Positions 25,021 through 34,291 of a stretch of 64,000 bases of DNA are shown here, one piece after another (position 1 is the first letter of the stretch; each line of letters opens with the position of its first letter). Location: positions 124,001-188,000 of the forward strand of contig NZ_CP042220.2 of assembly GCF_007858975.2 (NCBI RefSeq), given 5' to 3'. A program made the position numbers and the translations under genes. Under the pieces are notes generated by a model that searched no databases, was not told the DNA's origin, and was given only the letters and a program-made list of their open reading frames with translations. This DNA comes from Dickeya poaceiphila (GTDB lineage Bacteria; Pseudomonadota; Gammaproteobacteria; Enterobacterales; Enterobacteriaceae).

Positions 25021-26007
25021 TTATGTGTTTTTGGGGGCGCTGGATAGCGATGCCGGTTTGTTAGTATCGGTTTTCGGGTCTGCGGTGGCTATCCAGGCGG
25101 CGCAAAACAGCGTCAGACGTGCAAAAAAGTAGAAAAACGTCATCAGGCCGATGACGGAACCAAACGCGGCGCCGGAAGGCGACGTCGCCAGTTTGGGCAG
25201 CGCCACGGTCATGGCGAATTTGAGCGCTTCGAAACCAATGGCCGCTATCAGCGTGCCGCGCAGCAGCGGCGTACGCTGGGGATTATGGCGCGGCAATACC
25301 CACAGTATCCACAAAAACAACAGATAGTTGGCGAAAATGGAGATAGAGAGCGCAATCAGCGTCATGGCCGGGCGCAACCAGTCAATGCCGCCCAGACCCA
25401 ATGCCCGCACGATGGTTGCCTGCGCGCTGCCCGCTACCGAGGTAAGGAATAGCGTGATCCCCAGCGCCAGCAGCAGACCAATCAGCGACAGAAAATCCCA
25501 CAGGTAGCGCAGATAGATTTTTTCTTCCTCATGCGGCTGACGTTCCCACACCTCACGCGACTGGGCGTGAATCGCTTCGCGCAGATTGCCTATCCAGTTT
25601 ACGCCGGAATAAAGCGCTATCAGTAAACCGGTCAACCCGACGGTGGTACGTTGCCGAACGGCAGTATTAACGGTGTTCTTCAGGGTACGGGCGAGGTTCG
25701 GGTCGCTGATGCTGTTGACGATACGGTTGATGAGACCGGTCAGCAGGTCGGGGTTGGAAGCCAGCACAAACCCTGCCGTGGCGAACGATACCATCAGAAT
25801 CGGAATCAGCGACAGAAACGAAAAATAGGTGATGGCGGCGCCGAACTGGTTGCCCATGCGGTCGTTAAAGCGCTCTCCCGCACGGATAACATGCGCGATA
25901 GCAGGCACCGACCTGACGCGGTGCAGCCAGTCAGTCAAATGCCCGAACCGCTGCCGGGAGACACCCTGTTCGGTTGGTGAGTGTGGCGGGGTAGGCTTCA
26001 CAGGCAT
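25021..26007 (-). CDS. yhjD: YihY/BrkB-family inner membrane protein YhjD
   Basis: This is a polytopic membrane protein of the UPF0761/YihY family, 328 residues. I place the start at 26007 (MPVKPTPPHSPTEQGVSRQR) because AGGAGA stands 7 nt upstream; the frame is open 15 codons further. Helices are visible around QFGAAITYFSFLSLIPILMVSFA (about 75-97), near 140, 180-205, 220-240 and at the end. The amphipathic GNQFGAAITYFSF motif is typical. In E. coli a single yhjD substitution allows growth without Kdo, pointing to transport of lipid A precursors; the normal role is not settled. Confidence 0.88.
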   Translation of the reverse strand: MPVKPTPPHSPTEQGVSRQRFGHLTDWLHRVRSVPAIAHVIRAGERFNDRMGNQFGAAITYFSFLSLIPILMVSFATAGFVLASNPDLLTGLINRIVNSISDPNLARTLKNTVNTAVRQRTTVGLTGLLIALYSGVNWIGNLREAIHAQSREVWERQPHEEEKIYLRYLWDFLSLIGLLLALGITLFLTSVAGSAQATIVRALGLGGIDWLRPAMTLIALSISIFANYLLFLWILWVLPRHNPQRTPLLRGTLIAAIGFEALKFAMTVALPKLATSPSGAAFGSVIGLMTFFYFFARLTLFCAAWIATADPKTDTNKPASLSSAPKNT

Positions 26008-26194
26008 GAAATCTCTCCTGAGCGACATTCCTGTTGAGTATAACGCAGGCATCTTCTGTCATATAAACGTAAACCCATAAAGGCAACACCGCCTGATTGA
26101 TGCTGAAAGACTCTAGTGTCTTATTTATACTCGGAATCTTAACATTGTCTGCCGCGTCGCCTGTTGACGCGACCTGTAAGCGAGCCGATTCATC

Positions 26195-27412
26195 ATGTCT
26201 GTTTCCACACCGCCTGTGTCGCCTAAACCCTCTCCAGGCGGCTTACGCCTGAACCTGCGCATCATGTCTGTCGTGATGTTTAATTTTGCCAGCTACCTGA
26301 ATATTGGGTTGCCGCTGGCGGTGTTACCGGGTTATGTGCATGAACACCTTGGATTCAGCGCATTCTGGGCGGGCTTGGTGATCAGCCTGCAATATTTTTC
26401 TACCTTGCTAAGCCGCCCACGCGCGGGTCGTCATGCCGATGAAAAAGGGCCGAAGCAGGTTGTGGTGTTCGGTCTGGCGGGAGGATGGTTGAGCGGCGCG
26501 TTTTATGCGCTGGCCGCCTGGAATGACGGTTCGCCGGTACTGGCGCTGGTATTGCTGTGTGTTGGGCGGTTGATTTTGGGTGTCGGGCAGAGTTTTGCCG
26601 GTACCGGCGCAACGCTGTGGGGCGTCGGCGTGGTCGGGGCGCTGCATATTGGCCGGGTGATTTCGTGGAATGGTGTGGCGACCTACGGTGCCATGGCGAT
26701 TGGCGCGCCGCTGGGGGTGTGGATTTACCATCTCGGCGGGTTGCGGTGGCTGGCTATCGTTGTCATGCTGGTGGCCGGTACTGCGATGCTGCTGGCGTTA
26801 CCCCGTCCGGCGGTGACGGCAACGCCCGGCAAGAAATTGCCGTTTCGGGAGGTGCTGGGCAAGGTCTGGCTATATGGCGTTCTTCTGTCGCTGGCATCCG
26901 CCGGGTTTGGCGTAATTTCGACGTTTATCACCTTGTTTTACGCCAGCCACCAGTGGAGCGGTGCTGCGCTGACTCTGAGTGTGTTCAGTTGCGCTTTTGT
27001 CGGCACCCGGCTGTTGTTCCCGAATGTGATTAACCGGTTCGGCGGTCTGTGGGTCGCGCTGGTTTGTTTTCTGGTGGAAAGCGCCGGATTGCTGCTGGTG
27101 TGGCTGGCGTCGCACCCGCTAATGGCAGAGGTGGGGGCATTTTTCGCCGGGGCCGGGTTTTCGCTGGTGTTTCCGGCGTTGGGCGTGGTGGCGGTCAAGG
27201 CGGTATCCGCACAGAATCAGGGCAGCGCGCTGGCGACCTACACCATCTTTCTTGATCTGTCGCTGGGGGTGGTTGGGCCGGCTGCCGGCGTCATGATGGC
27301 TTATACCGATATCGATGCCATTTATCTGGCGGCGGCGGGACTGGCACTGTTGGGATTGTTGCTGACCGTGCGGTTGCATCAGCGCGGAGTGCGGGAAGAG
27401 AATGCGCTGTGA
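26195..27412 (+). CDS. yhhS: MFS transporter YhhS
   Basis: This major facilitator superfamily exporter has 405 residues, equal to E. coli YhhS. It opens with NLRIMSVVMFNFASYLNIGL (first helix about 24-44) and PGYVHEHLGFSAFWAGLVIS. The MFS loop 2-3 motif appears as SRPRAGRHADEKGPKQVV (about 70-87). Twelve helices are predicted by hydrophobicity. Its substrate is unknown; sugars or drugs have been proposed for E. coli homologues. It is transcribed divergently from yhjD and convergently with dcrB. Confidence 0.9.
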   Translation: MSVSTPPVSPKPSPGGLRLNLRIMSVVMFNFASYLNIGLPLAVLPGYVHEHLGFSAFWAGLVISLQYFSTLLSRPRAGRHADEKGPKQVVVFGLAGGWLSGAFYALAAWNDGSPVLALVLLCVGRLILGVGQSFAGTGATLWGVGVVGALHIGRVISWNGVATYGAMAIGAPLGVWIYHLGGLRWLAIVVMLVAGTAMLLALPRPAVTATPGKKLPFREVLGKVWLYGVLLSLASAGFGVISTFITLFYASHQWSGAALTLSVFSCAFVGTRLLFPNVINRFGGLWVALVCFLVESAGLLLVWLASHPLMAEVGAFFAGAGFSLVFPALGVVAVKAVSAQNQGSALATYTIFLDLSLGVVGPAAGVMMAYTDIDAIYLAAAGLALLGLLLTVRLHQRGVREENAL

Positions 27413-27473
27413 GCCTGTTCCCGCCGGCAGCCGTTTAACGGTGCGGCGGGATAGTCAGTAGCCGGTGTGGGGA

Positions 27474-28037
27474 TCAGTTCAGTTTTAGCGTACTGATTAC
27501 CTTGCTCGCGTCAGCCTGTGCCTGCGGCAGGTTATCCGCCGGCAGCGTGATTTGTAGCGTCAGCAGGTGATTGTCCGTTTTAGCTAACACGATGGACGAG
27601 AACGCTTTTTGCCCGTTGCTGGTCATGACGCTATCCAGTTGTTGAATCTGATGACCGTTGATTTCAGCGGTCTTGTTGCCCAGTACCTGAAGGGTGGCGT
27701 CACGCCCACGTTGCTGCTGTTCCAGACGTTGACCCAATGCCGGCAAATCCAACGGTGTGTCATCGCCGACGATAACAATAATGGCTTTCTGGCCGCTTTG
27801 ATCGGCATAAACGTGCATGTTGTTGTTCTGATTACCCAGCTTGCCGCTTTGGTCGCTCAGCCCGTTTGGCAGGGTAAAGCTCAGCTTACCAGAGAGCAGG
27901 GACACATTCTGCGTGGTGGTTTTCTCTGCCGTCGGGTTGGCAGCTGGCGCGCTGGTTTTCTTATCGCTGTTGCCGTCGCAGGCAGCCAGCGTGGCGGCCA
28001 GCAGACCAATACCGATATATTTCGCTAAATTTGGCAT
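27474..28037 (-). CDS. dcrB: envelope lipoprotein DcrB
   Basis: DcrB is an inner-membrane-associated lipoprotein; E. coli mutants resist phages C1 and C6 and show envelope and lipoprotein-maturation defects. The start at 28037 (MPNLAKYIGIGLLAATLAAC) gives 187 residues with a clear lipobox LAAC (Cys20), then a flexible Ser/Thr/Ala linker. The globular part begins at about 58 (LLSGKLSFTLPNGLSDQSGK). A 24-residue upstream extension in frame is rejected because it would bury the signal sequence. Confidence 0.92.
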   Translation of the reverse strand: MPNLAKYIGIGLLAATLAACDGNSDKKTSAPAANPTAEKTTTQNVSLLSGKLSFTLPNGLSDQSGKLGNQNNNMHVYADQSGQKAIIVIVGDDTPLDLPALGQRLEQQQRGRDATLQVLGNKTAEINGHQIQQLDSVMTSNGQKAFSSIVLAKTDNHLLTLQITLPADNLPQAQADASKVISTLKLN

Positions 28038-28086
28038 GGGTATCCTTTCTTTATCACGAACAAAAACAAGAAGTGGCGCTATGGCA

Positions 28087-28151
28087 CCTGATTCGGGGCG
28101 TAAAAACAAGCGTTTTGTTACTACAGTTGTTGTTATTACACCCGAATCAGG
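28087..28151. repeat. 11-bp perfect inverted repeat upstream of dcrB
   Basis: CCTGATTCGGG (28087-28097) and CCCGAATCAGG (28141-28151) are exact complements separated by 43 bases that include a small AACAAGCG/TTTTGTT hairpin. It lies in the dcrB leader. It could be a long-looped mRNA structure, a protein site or the relic of a small element. Confidence 0.55.
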
Positions 28152-28225
28152 CTGAGGGCGGCAATTTTTCCGGTTATTCCGAAACCCCTTATTTCGGGAA
28201 AATCCGTTTTGAATAAAAAAGCGTA

Positions 28226-28894
28226 TCAGGCGGTTTGATCCTGGTACGGCGAGCTTCCCGACTGGCTCAGGCGGCGCAGTACCATGTTAAGCAGTACCCC
28301 GTACATCGGCAGGAAGAAAATCAGATTGATGGCTATCTTGAAGAAATAATCCACCGTGGCGATTTCTATCCAATGCGTGGCCATGAACGGATCTGTGCTG
28401 CGATAAAAGGCGATAAAAAAGAACGCCACGGTATCGCTAAGGTTGCCCAGTACGGCAGAGGCGGCTGGTGCCACCCACCAGGCTTTGAGCTGGCGCAGAC
28501 GGTTAAAGACGTGTACGTCGAGAATCTGGCCCAGCACATAGGCCATCAGGCTGGCGGCGGCGATACGCGCCACCATCGGATTCACCTGACTTAACGCGCT
28601 GAATCCCTGCCATTCACCTTTGTAGAACAGCGAAGAAACCAGATACGACGCGATCAGCGCTGGCACCATCACGGTCAGAATAATGCGGCGAGCCAGCGGG
28701 GCACCGAAAATCCGCACCGTCAGGTCGGAAGCCAGGAAAATGAACGGGAAAGTAAATGCGCCCCAGGTAGTATGAAAGCCGAAAAGCGTAATCGGCAGTT
28801 GAACCAGATAGTTACTGGAGATAATCACCACTATATGAAAAAGTGACAGCCAGCACAGTGCTGTCAACCGCTGTTGTGCAGAGAACTGAAACAT
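28226..28894 (-). CDS. yhhQ: queuosine precursor transporter YhhQ
   Basis: This inner-membrane vitamin-uptake-transporter-type protein imports preQ0/preQ1 for queuosine tRNA modification (shown for E. coli YhhQ). It has 222 residues. Six helices are apparent: ALCWLSLFHIVVIISSNYLV, then FTFPFIFLASDLTVRIFG with the conserved Asp and Arg, IILTVMVPALIASYLVSSLF, IAAASLMAYVLGQILDVHVF, VAPAASAVLGNLSDTVAFFF, and ATVDYFFKIAINLIFFLPMY. It is transcribed away from tusA. Confidence 0.93.
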   Translation of the reverse strand: MFQFSAQQRLTALCWLSLFHIVVIISSNYLVQLPITLFGFHTTWGAFTFPFIFLASDLTVRIFGAPLARRIILTVMVPALIASYLVSSLFYKGEWQGFSALSQVNPMVARIAAASLMAYVLGQILDVHVFNRLRQLKAWWVAPAASAVLGNLSDTVAFFFIAFYRSTDPFMATHWIEIATVDYFFKIAINLIFFLPMYGVLLNMVLRRLSQSGSSPYQDQTA

Positions 28895-28949
28895 AATATG
28901 ACCTTTTTTTGGTTATTGGGGTGAGGGAACCCAGACAAATTGCCTCGTC

Positions 28950-29007
28950 ATACCCGTTATATTTCATGTTGCAGCGGTATGGGCTGCAACGCGAATTATT
29001 GGGGTAT
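28950..29007. repeat. palindromic intergenic element, copy 2 (58 bp)
   Basis: The left end ATACCCGTTATATTTCATG and the reverse complement of the right end, ATACCCCAATAATTCGCG, both continue into GTTGCAG, so the element folds into one hairpin. The terminal sequence is the same kind as in the 155-bp element at 21802-21956. It lies between the divergent yhhQ and tusA genes. Confidence 0.6.
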
Positions 29008-29182
29008 ATGCGTCTTTTTAACGCTAACGTGTCGGCATCATACCGCGTTGTTGCAGCTTTGCAATGGTTAGTGGGCGTATCATTGTGTGGCTAATAATTA
29101 ATCTGTTACAGGCGGCTTGCACCCCCCTGTGGGAAGGGTAAACTACGCCGCCATGCGTTCGACAATCATAATGAGACACTGA

Positions 29183-29428
29183 ATGACCGATATTTTCGCC
29201 AATCCAGACCTTACTCTGGATGCTCAGGGATTGCGCTGCCCGGAACCGGTAATGATGGTGCGCAAGACGGTGCGTCAGATGGAGGCTGGGCAAACCCTGC
29301 TGATTATCGCCGATGATCCGGCTACCACCCGCGATATCCCCGGTTTTTGCCGTTATATGGAGCATGAGTTACTGGCGCAGATGACCGAACAACTGCCTTA
29401 TCGTTACTTGTTGCGCAAGGGGGCGTAA
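29183..29428 (+). CDS. tusA: sulfurtransferase TusA
   Basis: TusA accepts persulfide sulfur from IscS and passes it to TusBCD for 2-thiouridine in tRNA wobble positions. It has 81 residues, as in E. coli. The active Cys19 lies in the CPxP motif [17 protein letters not shown]. The two-layer alpha/beta pattern continues with [21 protein letters not shown]. It stands alone on the plus strand, without zntA, which is its neighbour in E. coli. Confidence 0.96.
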   Translation: MTDIFANPDLTLDAQGLRCPEPVMMVRKTVRQMEAGQTLLIIADDPATTRDIPGFCRYMEHELLAQMTEQLPYRYLLRKGA

Positions 29429-29679
29429 CCACCGCAGTTAATGGTACCTTCGTCGCCAGACGTAAAGCGAACGTACTCTCTGGTTCTCTCTTCGCTACTC
29501 ATGCCATACATGCAGTCACCCGCATCAACGATGGCTGGACGGTGAAAGCTGGTGGTGTAAACCATGTGCTGTCAGACCGGCCTGTCGGTGGAGCGCTGCC
29601 GGGCTTCATGTTATGTTAGCGGCCAGTTTTTGTTACCAAATGAGATGCCCGGCAACCTGTCGGGGGAGACGAACCTTTA

Positions 29680-30006
29680 ATGAGCAATGGACCCGCCCTT
29701 TACCGTATCCAGTTCATGAATAATGGTAAGAATTATCAGCTATATGTACGTGAGCTGGTGCAGAGTAATCTGTTCGGATTTATTGAAATTGCCGACTTCG
29801 TTTTCGATAACCCGTCCACCGTACTGGTTGACCCGACCACGGAAAAACTGAAAACGGAATTTGCCGGTGTAGGCCGCAGCTATATTCCGCTACAGGCGGT
29901 TATTCGGATTGATGCGGTGACCGCACGGGATAGCGGTAGCGCCCGTATTTCTGAACTGGGCGACAACGTCACTCATTTCCCTTATTTGCCGGGTAAAAAA
30001 ACCTGA
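29680..30006 (+). CDS. DUF1820 family protein
   Basis: This small soluble protein of 108 residues begins MSNGPALYRIQFMNNGKNYQ, with LVQSNLFGFIEIADFVFDN in the middle and a conserved-looking LVDPTTEKLKTEFAGV. I recognise it as DUF1820, a gammaproteobacterial family without known function. There is no signal peptide or membrane helix. GGGGAG lies 13 nt before the ATG. It occupies the place where E. coli has yhhM-yhhN-zntA between yhhL and tusA. The 250 bases before it hold no recognisable gene. Confidence 0.82.
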   Translation: MSNGPALYRIQFMNNGKNYQLYVRELVQSNLFGFIEIADFVFDNPSTVLVDPTTEKLKTEFAGVGRSYIPLQAVIRIDAVTARDSGSARISELGDNVTHFPYLPGKKT

Positions 30007-30082
30007 TCTATCTGGTGGCGCACGGCGGTATCCTGCTGCGCCACCGCTTTTCCATGTCATGCGCTGGTCACGTGTTTACCGA

Positions 30083-30370
30083 TTAGCGTCGTTTGCGCGG
30101 CGGCGTTGGCTGTTTGCGTTGCCAGTCCAGTAATTCGAATACCCCAAACAGGAAGATGCGCAGTTGAAAAAGCTTGCTGAACGGCGGCGCGTCTTTGGGT
30201 TGGCTCGCTTTGAGCAACAGGAACTGCGCGCCGTGCATCAGCAGCATAAATCCCATCGCCAGAACCATGAAAATGTTCAGCGGACGGGGAAAGGGATGAA
30301 TCAGGTTCAGGATCAGAAACCCCCATACGCCCAGCATCAGCAGTCGGCCAAGATTAATCCCAATGCTCAT
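30083..30370 (-). CDS. yhhL: DUF1145 family membrane protein YhhL
   Basis: This small inner-membrane protein has 95 residues with three hydrophobic helices (about 5-24, 30-50 and a third near 65-82) and a very basic tail (QRKQPTPPRKRR). It belongs to DUF1145 (E. coli YhhL) by size, topology and position directly after rsmD, whose stop it overlaps by 17 bp. Function unknown. Confidence 0.85.
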   Translation of the reverse strand: MSIGINLGRLLMLGVWGFLILNLIHPFPRPLNIFMVLAMGFMLLMHGAQFLLLKASQPKDAPPFSKLFQLRIFLFGVFELLDWQRKQPTPPRKRR

Positions 30371-30977
30371 CGTTGCCTCCCGGCGTTGCGTCAGACGCGT
30401 GACGGATATAAAGGCGGTAGGAAACCTGCCCTGCGGTTTTTTCCCGATGTAGCGTCCAGGTCGGCGGGATAGTTAACAGGCGATTTTCCGCCTCGGTTTC
30501 AATATAGACCCAGGCCTCTTCTGCCAGCCAGTTACCCGCTTCCAGCAGTCGCAGTGTGTCATCCAACAGGCCGCAGCGAAACGGCGGGTCAAGAAACACC
30601 ACGTCGAAAGGCTGCGTCGAAGCCGGTTTAGCCAGCCATTGCAGCGTATCGGTATTCACCACCTCGGCGTTGCCGGCACGCAGTAGAGCCAGATTTTGCG
30701 TCAGCTGACGTGCAACGTTGCGCTCGGCCTCCAGCAGCGTGGCGTGAGAGGCTGCCCGCGACAGCGCTTCCAGCCCCAGCGCGCCGCTACCGGCAAAACA
30801 GTCCAGACAGCGTGAGTGCGCAATCACCGGAGCGAGCCAGTTGAACAGGGTTTCGCGTACGCGATCAGTGGTGGGGCGCAAACCGGGGCTATCCGGCACG
30901 GGAAGTTTTCTGCCGCGCCACTGGCCGCCAATGATGCGGATTTGACCGGGTGCGGATGTCGCTTGATGTTTTGCCAT
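30354..30977 (-). CDS. rsmD: 16S rRNA (guanine(966)-N(2))-methyltransferase RsmD
   Basis: It methylates N2 of G966 in 16S rRNA on the 30S subunit. The start at 30977 (MAKHQATSAPGQIRIIGGQW) gives 207 residues; the next part, RGRKLPVPDSPGLRPTTDRV, is highly family-like. The SAM-binding motif is LDCFAGSGALGLEALSR (about 58-74). The catalytic N-methyltransferase motif is DPPF in VVFLDPPFRCGLLDD. It is divergent from ftsY, as in E. coli. Confidence 0.95.
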   Translation of the reverse strand: MAKHQATSAPGQIRIIGGQWRGRKLPVPDSPGLRPTTDRVRETLFNWLAPVIAHSRCLDCFAGSGALGLEALSRAASHATLLEAERNVARQLTQNLALLRAGNAEVVNTDTLQWLAKPASTQPFDVVFLDPPFRCGLLDDTLRLLEAGNWLAEEAWVYIETEAENRLLTIPPTWTLHREKTAGQVSYRLYIRHASDATPGGNDEHWD

Positions 30978-31276
30978 AACCTGTATTTTGCTGAAATGGT
31001 GCACCGGCGGCAGCCCACCGGATTTTGTGAGGCGTTATTCTACCGGCGGCAGCCGGTGTAGCAAATGTAAAGATGCAGTTAATGGGAGACAAGGCGGAAA
31101 AAATCCCTCAAATTCGGGGACCTGACATGAGGTTGACACACCTGGTTACGGAGATTGTCGCTCTCGCCGGTAGTCCGGCGCGTGTTGCTGGAAGCGGGAA
31201 AGTGTTAAACTGATTGTTTTATTGACTTCATTGGTTATTGATCAGCCGCACGGGTTGGCAGGAGCGCAATTACACG

Positions 31277-32662
31277 ATGGCGAAAGAGAAAAAGCGCGGA
31301 TTTTTTTCCTGGCTGGGATTAGGGCGTCAGGACGAGGAGAAAGCAGAACAACCGCAACCGGTGCCGGAAGCGACGCAGACGGCGGATGACGCAACGCCTG
31401 CGGCTCAGGAGCCGACTCACCCTACTCAGAATATAAGCGGTGAGGTGCCGGAACCGCCTTCACTGGACAGTGCGCTGGCTGAAGCCGGGGAAACGCCGTC
31501 GCCAGCATTGCAACCGGCGGATACCACGGCAGAGGTGCAAACGGCAGCACCAGAACAACCGGAAACGGCGATAGCTTCTGGTGCCGGGCTGCAGGCAGAG
31601 GCCGAAACGCTAGACGTTGAGGCTGAAGTAGAGATCGACGCCGAAGTAGCTATTGACGTTGAAGATGAGGTTGAGTCCGTACCTGATGCAGCGGTGGTTG
31701 AGGCTGTGCCAGTGGTGTCGCAGGAACAGGAGCGCCCGACCAAAGAAGGCTTTTTTGCCCGCTTGAAGCGCAGCCTCATAAAAACCCGCCAGAATCTGGG
31801 TTCCGGATTTGTCGGTCTGTTTCGCGGCAAGAAAATCGACGACGATCTGTTTGATGAGCTGGAAGAACAATTACTGATTGCTGACGTCGGAGTAGAAACT
31901 ACCCGGAAAATTATCGCCCGGCTGACCGAACATGCCAGCCGCAAGCAACTGAAAGATGCCGAAGCGCTGATCGCGTTGCTGAAAGCGGAAATGAGCGAGA
32001 TTCTGGCGAAAGTGGACGCACCGCTGGCTATCGACAGCAAAACGCCGTTCGTCATTCTGATGGTCGGCGTCAACGGGGTGGGGAAAACGACCACCATCGG
32101 CAAGCTGGCGCGTCAGTATCAGGCACAAGGCAAATCGGTGATGCTGGCGGCGGGTGACACGTTCCGTGCGGCGGCAGTAGAGCAGTTGCAGGTGTGGGGC
32201 CAGCGCAACAATGTGCCGGTGGTGGCGCAGCACACCGGCGCGGATTCCGCCTCGGTGATTTTCGATGCGTTGCAGGCTGCCAAAGCGCGTGGTATTGACG
32301 TGCTGATTGCCGATACCGCAGGTCGTTTGCAAAACAAATCGCACCTGATGGAAGAACTGAAGAAAATTGTGCGCGTCATGAAAAAGTTGGACGAAGAGGC
32401 GCCACATGAAGTGATGCTGACGCTGGACGCCAGCACCGGTCAGAATGCGGTCAGCCAGGCCAAACTGTTTAACGAAGCCGTCGGGCTGAGCGGCATCACA
32501 TTAACTAAACTGGATGGCACCGCCAAGGGCGGCGTTATCTTCGCCATCGCCGATCAGTTCGGCATTCCCATCCGTTACATTGGGGTGGGAGAAGGTATCG
32601 ATGACTTAAGGCCGTTCAAGGCGGATGATTTTATTGAAGCCCTGTTTGCCCGTGAGGATTAA
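31277..32662 (+). CDS. ftsY: signal recognition particle receptor FtsY
   Basis: FtsY is the SRP receptor GTPase that docks nascent inner-membrane proteins with SecYEG. The start at MAKEKKRGFFSWLGLGRQDE gives 461 residues. The acidic A domain (about 15-165), rich in Glu, Ala and Pro, is variable between species. The N domain begins near 170 (FFARLKRSLIKTRQNLGSGF). The GTPase motifs are GVNGVGKTT (264-272), DTFRAAA, DTAGR (346-350) and TKLD (410-413). ftsE begins 5 bp after the stop. Confidence 0.97.
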   Translation: MAKEKKRGFFSWLGLGRQDEEKAEQPQPVPEATQTADDATPAAQEPTHPTQNISGEVPEPPSLDSALAEAGETPSPALQPADTTAEVQTAAPEQPETAIASGAGLQAEAETLDVEAEVEIDAEVAIDVEDEVESVPDAAVVEAVPVVSQEQERPTKEGFFARLKRSLIKTRQNLGSGFVGLFRGKKIDDDLFDELEEQLLIADVGVETTRKIIARLTEHASRKQLKDAEALIALLKAEMSEILAKVDAPLAIDSKTPFVILMVGVNGVGKTTTIGKLARQYQAQGKSVMLAAGDTFRAAAVEQLQVWGQRNNVPVVAQHTGADSASVIFDALQAAKARGIDVLIADTAGRLQNKSHLMEELKKIVRVMKKLDEEAPHEVMLTLDASTGQNAVSQAKLFNEAVGLSGITLTKLDGTAKGGVIFAIADQFGIPIRYIGVGEGIDDLRPFKADDFIEALFARED

Positions 32663-32667
32663 AACAG

Positions 32668-33336
32668 ATGATTCGGTTTGAGCAGGTCAGCAAGGCGTAT
32701 CTCGGTGGTCGCCAGGCGTTGCAGGGGGTGGATTTTCATATCCGCCCGGCCGAGATGGTATTTCTGACCGGTCACTCTGGTGCGGGGAAAAGTACCCTGC
32801 TGAAGCTGATTTGCGGGATTGAACGCCCAAGCGCGGGTCACATCCTGTTTGGCGGCCACGATATCAGCCGCCTGAAAAAACGCGAGGTGCCGTTTCTGCG
32901 CCGCCAGATCGGCATGATCTTTCAGGATCATCATTTACTGATGGATCGCACGGTGTATGAAAACGTCGCCATGCCGCTGATTATCTCCGGCGCCAGCGCC
33001 GAAGATATTCGTCGTCGCGTATCGGCGGCGCTGGATAAAGTCGGGTTGCTCGACAAGGCGCGCAGCTACCCGATTCAGCTCTCCGGCGGTGAACAGCAGC
33101 GTGTCGGCATTGCCCGCGCGGTAGTGAACAAACCGGCGGTACTGCTGGCGGACGAACCGACCGGCAACCTGGATGATGCGCTGTCCGAAGGCATTCTGCG
33201 CCTGTTCGAGGAGTTTAATCGCGTGGGCGTCACGGTGCTGATGGCGACGCATGATACCGGGCTTATCGCCCGTCGCCATTATCGGGTGCTGACGTTATCG
33301 CAAGGCCGCATGTTGGGAGGTCAAGATGGCGAATAA
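32668..33336 (+). CDS. ftsE: cell division ATP-binding protein FtsE
   Basis: FtsE is the ABC-type ATPase that drives FtsX at the divisome and so activates periplasmic amidases through EnvC. It has 222 residues. Walker A is GHSGAGKST (about 36-44), signature [15 protein letters not shown], Walker [14 protein letters not shown] and the H-loop MATHDTGL. Its 3' end overlaps ftsX by 11 bp, giving the conserved ftsYEX operon. Confidence 0.97.
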   Translation: MIRFEQVSKAYLGGRQALQGVDFHIRPAEMVFLTGHSGAGKSTLLKLICGIERPSAGHILFGGHDISRLKKREVPFLRRQIGMIFQDHHLLMDRTVYENVAMPLIISGASAEDIRRRVSAALDKVGLLDKARSYPIQLSGGEQQRVGIARAVVNKPAVLLADEPTGNLDDALSEGILRLFEEFNRVGVTVLMATHDTGLIARRHYRVLTLSQGRMLGGQDGE

Positions 33337-34291
33337 TACCCGCGCACAGCGAGCGGCAAGCAAAACCCGTTCTCTGCAAGGCGGCTGGCAGGAGCAGTGG
33401 CGTTATGCCTGGGCCAATACCCTGCGCGACATGCTGCGTCAACCGCTGGCCACGCTGTTGACCATCATGGTGATCGCCATTTCGCTGACACTGCCCAGCA
33501 TCTGTTATCTGGTGTGGAAAAACGTCAGTCAGGCGGCGTCGCAGTGGTATCCCACGCCGCAGTTGACGGTGTATCTGGATAAGTCGCTGGATGACAATGC
33601 CGCCGAAGCGGTCATTGGTAAAATCAAGGCGGAAGAGGGCGTGGATAAGGTGAATTACCTGTCCCGCAACGAGGCAATGGGCGAATTCCGCAACTGGTCT
33701 GGTTTTGGCGGCGCGCTGGATATGCTGGAAGAAAACCCGCTACCGGCGGTGGCTGTGGTTTCGCCGAAACTGGGTTTTCAAACTAACCAGACGCTCAATA
33801 CATTGCGTGATCGCATCGACGCTGTTCAGGGGGTGGATGAAGTGCGCATGGATGACAGCTGGTTCTCCCGTCTGGTGGCGCTGACCGGGTTGGTGGGACA
33901 GATAGCGGCGACTATCGGTATTCTGATGGTGATCGCGGTATTTCTGGTGATTGGTAACAGTGTGCGGCTTAGTATTTTCAGCCGTCGTGAAACCATCAAT
34001 GTAATGAAGTTGATTGGCGCGACCGACGGCTTCATCCTGCGGCCATTCCTGCATGGCGGCGCGTTGCTCGGCTTTTGCGGCGCGGTACTGTCGTTGATCC
34101 TGTCGCAAGCGCTGGTCTGGAAACTGGCGGGTGCGGCGGCACAGGTGGCGGCGGTGTTCGGCACCACCTTTGTAGTACGCGGGTTGGGCTGGGATGAAGC
34201 GCTGTTGCTGGTTCTGATTGCCGCAATGATTGGCTGGCTGGCCGCCTGGCTGGCAACAGTACAACATTTACGCCGTTTTACATCGGAATAA
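33326..34291 (+). CDS. ftsX: cell division protein FtsX
   Basis: This is the membrane partner of FtsE, 321 residues. A cytoplasmic N-terminus of about 45 residues leads to the first helix ([20 protein letters not shown]). A large periplasmic loop (about 75-200) that binds EnvC follows. Three C-terminal helices lie near 195-215, 245-270 and 292-312 ([20 protein letters not shown]). GGGAGG lies 7 nt before the ATG, inside ftsE. Confidence 0.95.
   Translation: MANNTRAQRAASKTRSLQGGWQEQWRYAWANTLRDMLRQPLATLLTIMVIAISLTLPSICYLVWKNVSQAASQWYPTPQLTVYLDKSLDDNAAEAVIGKIKAEEGVDKVNYLSRNEAMGEFRNWSGFGGALDMLEENPLPAVAVVSPKLGFQTNQTLNTLRDRIDAVQGVDEVRMDDSWFSRLVALTGLVGQIAATIGILMVIAVFLVIGNSVRLSIFSRRETINVMKLIGATDGFILRPFLHGGALLGFCGAVLSLILSQALVWKLAGAAAQVAAVFGTTFVVRGLGWDEALLLVLIAAMIGWLAAWLATVQHLRRFTSE

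Noticed and set aside
27420..27450. CCCGCCG/CGGCGGG hairpin between yhhS and dcrB as terminator
   Set aside because: The stem is good (27420-27426 with 27444-27450), but no T-run follows on either strand, so I do not claim a terminator.
29597..29654. TGCCGGGC/GCCCGGCA inverted repeat before the DUF1820 gene
   Set aside because: It is only 8 bp with a 42-nt loop in GC-rich DNA; it could be chance.
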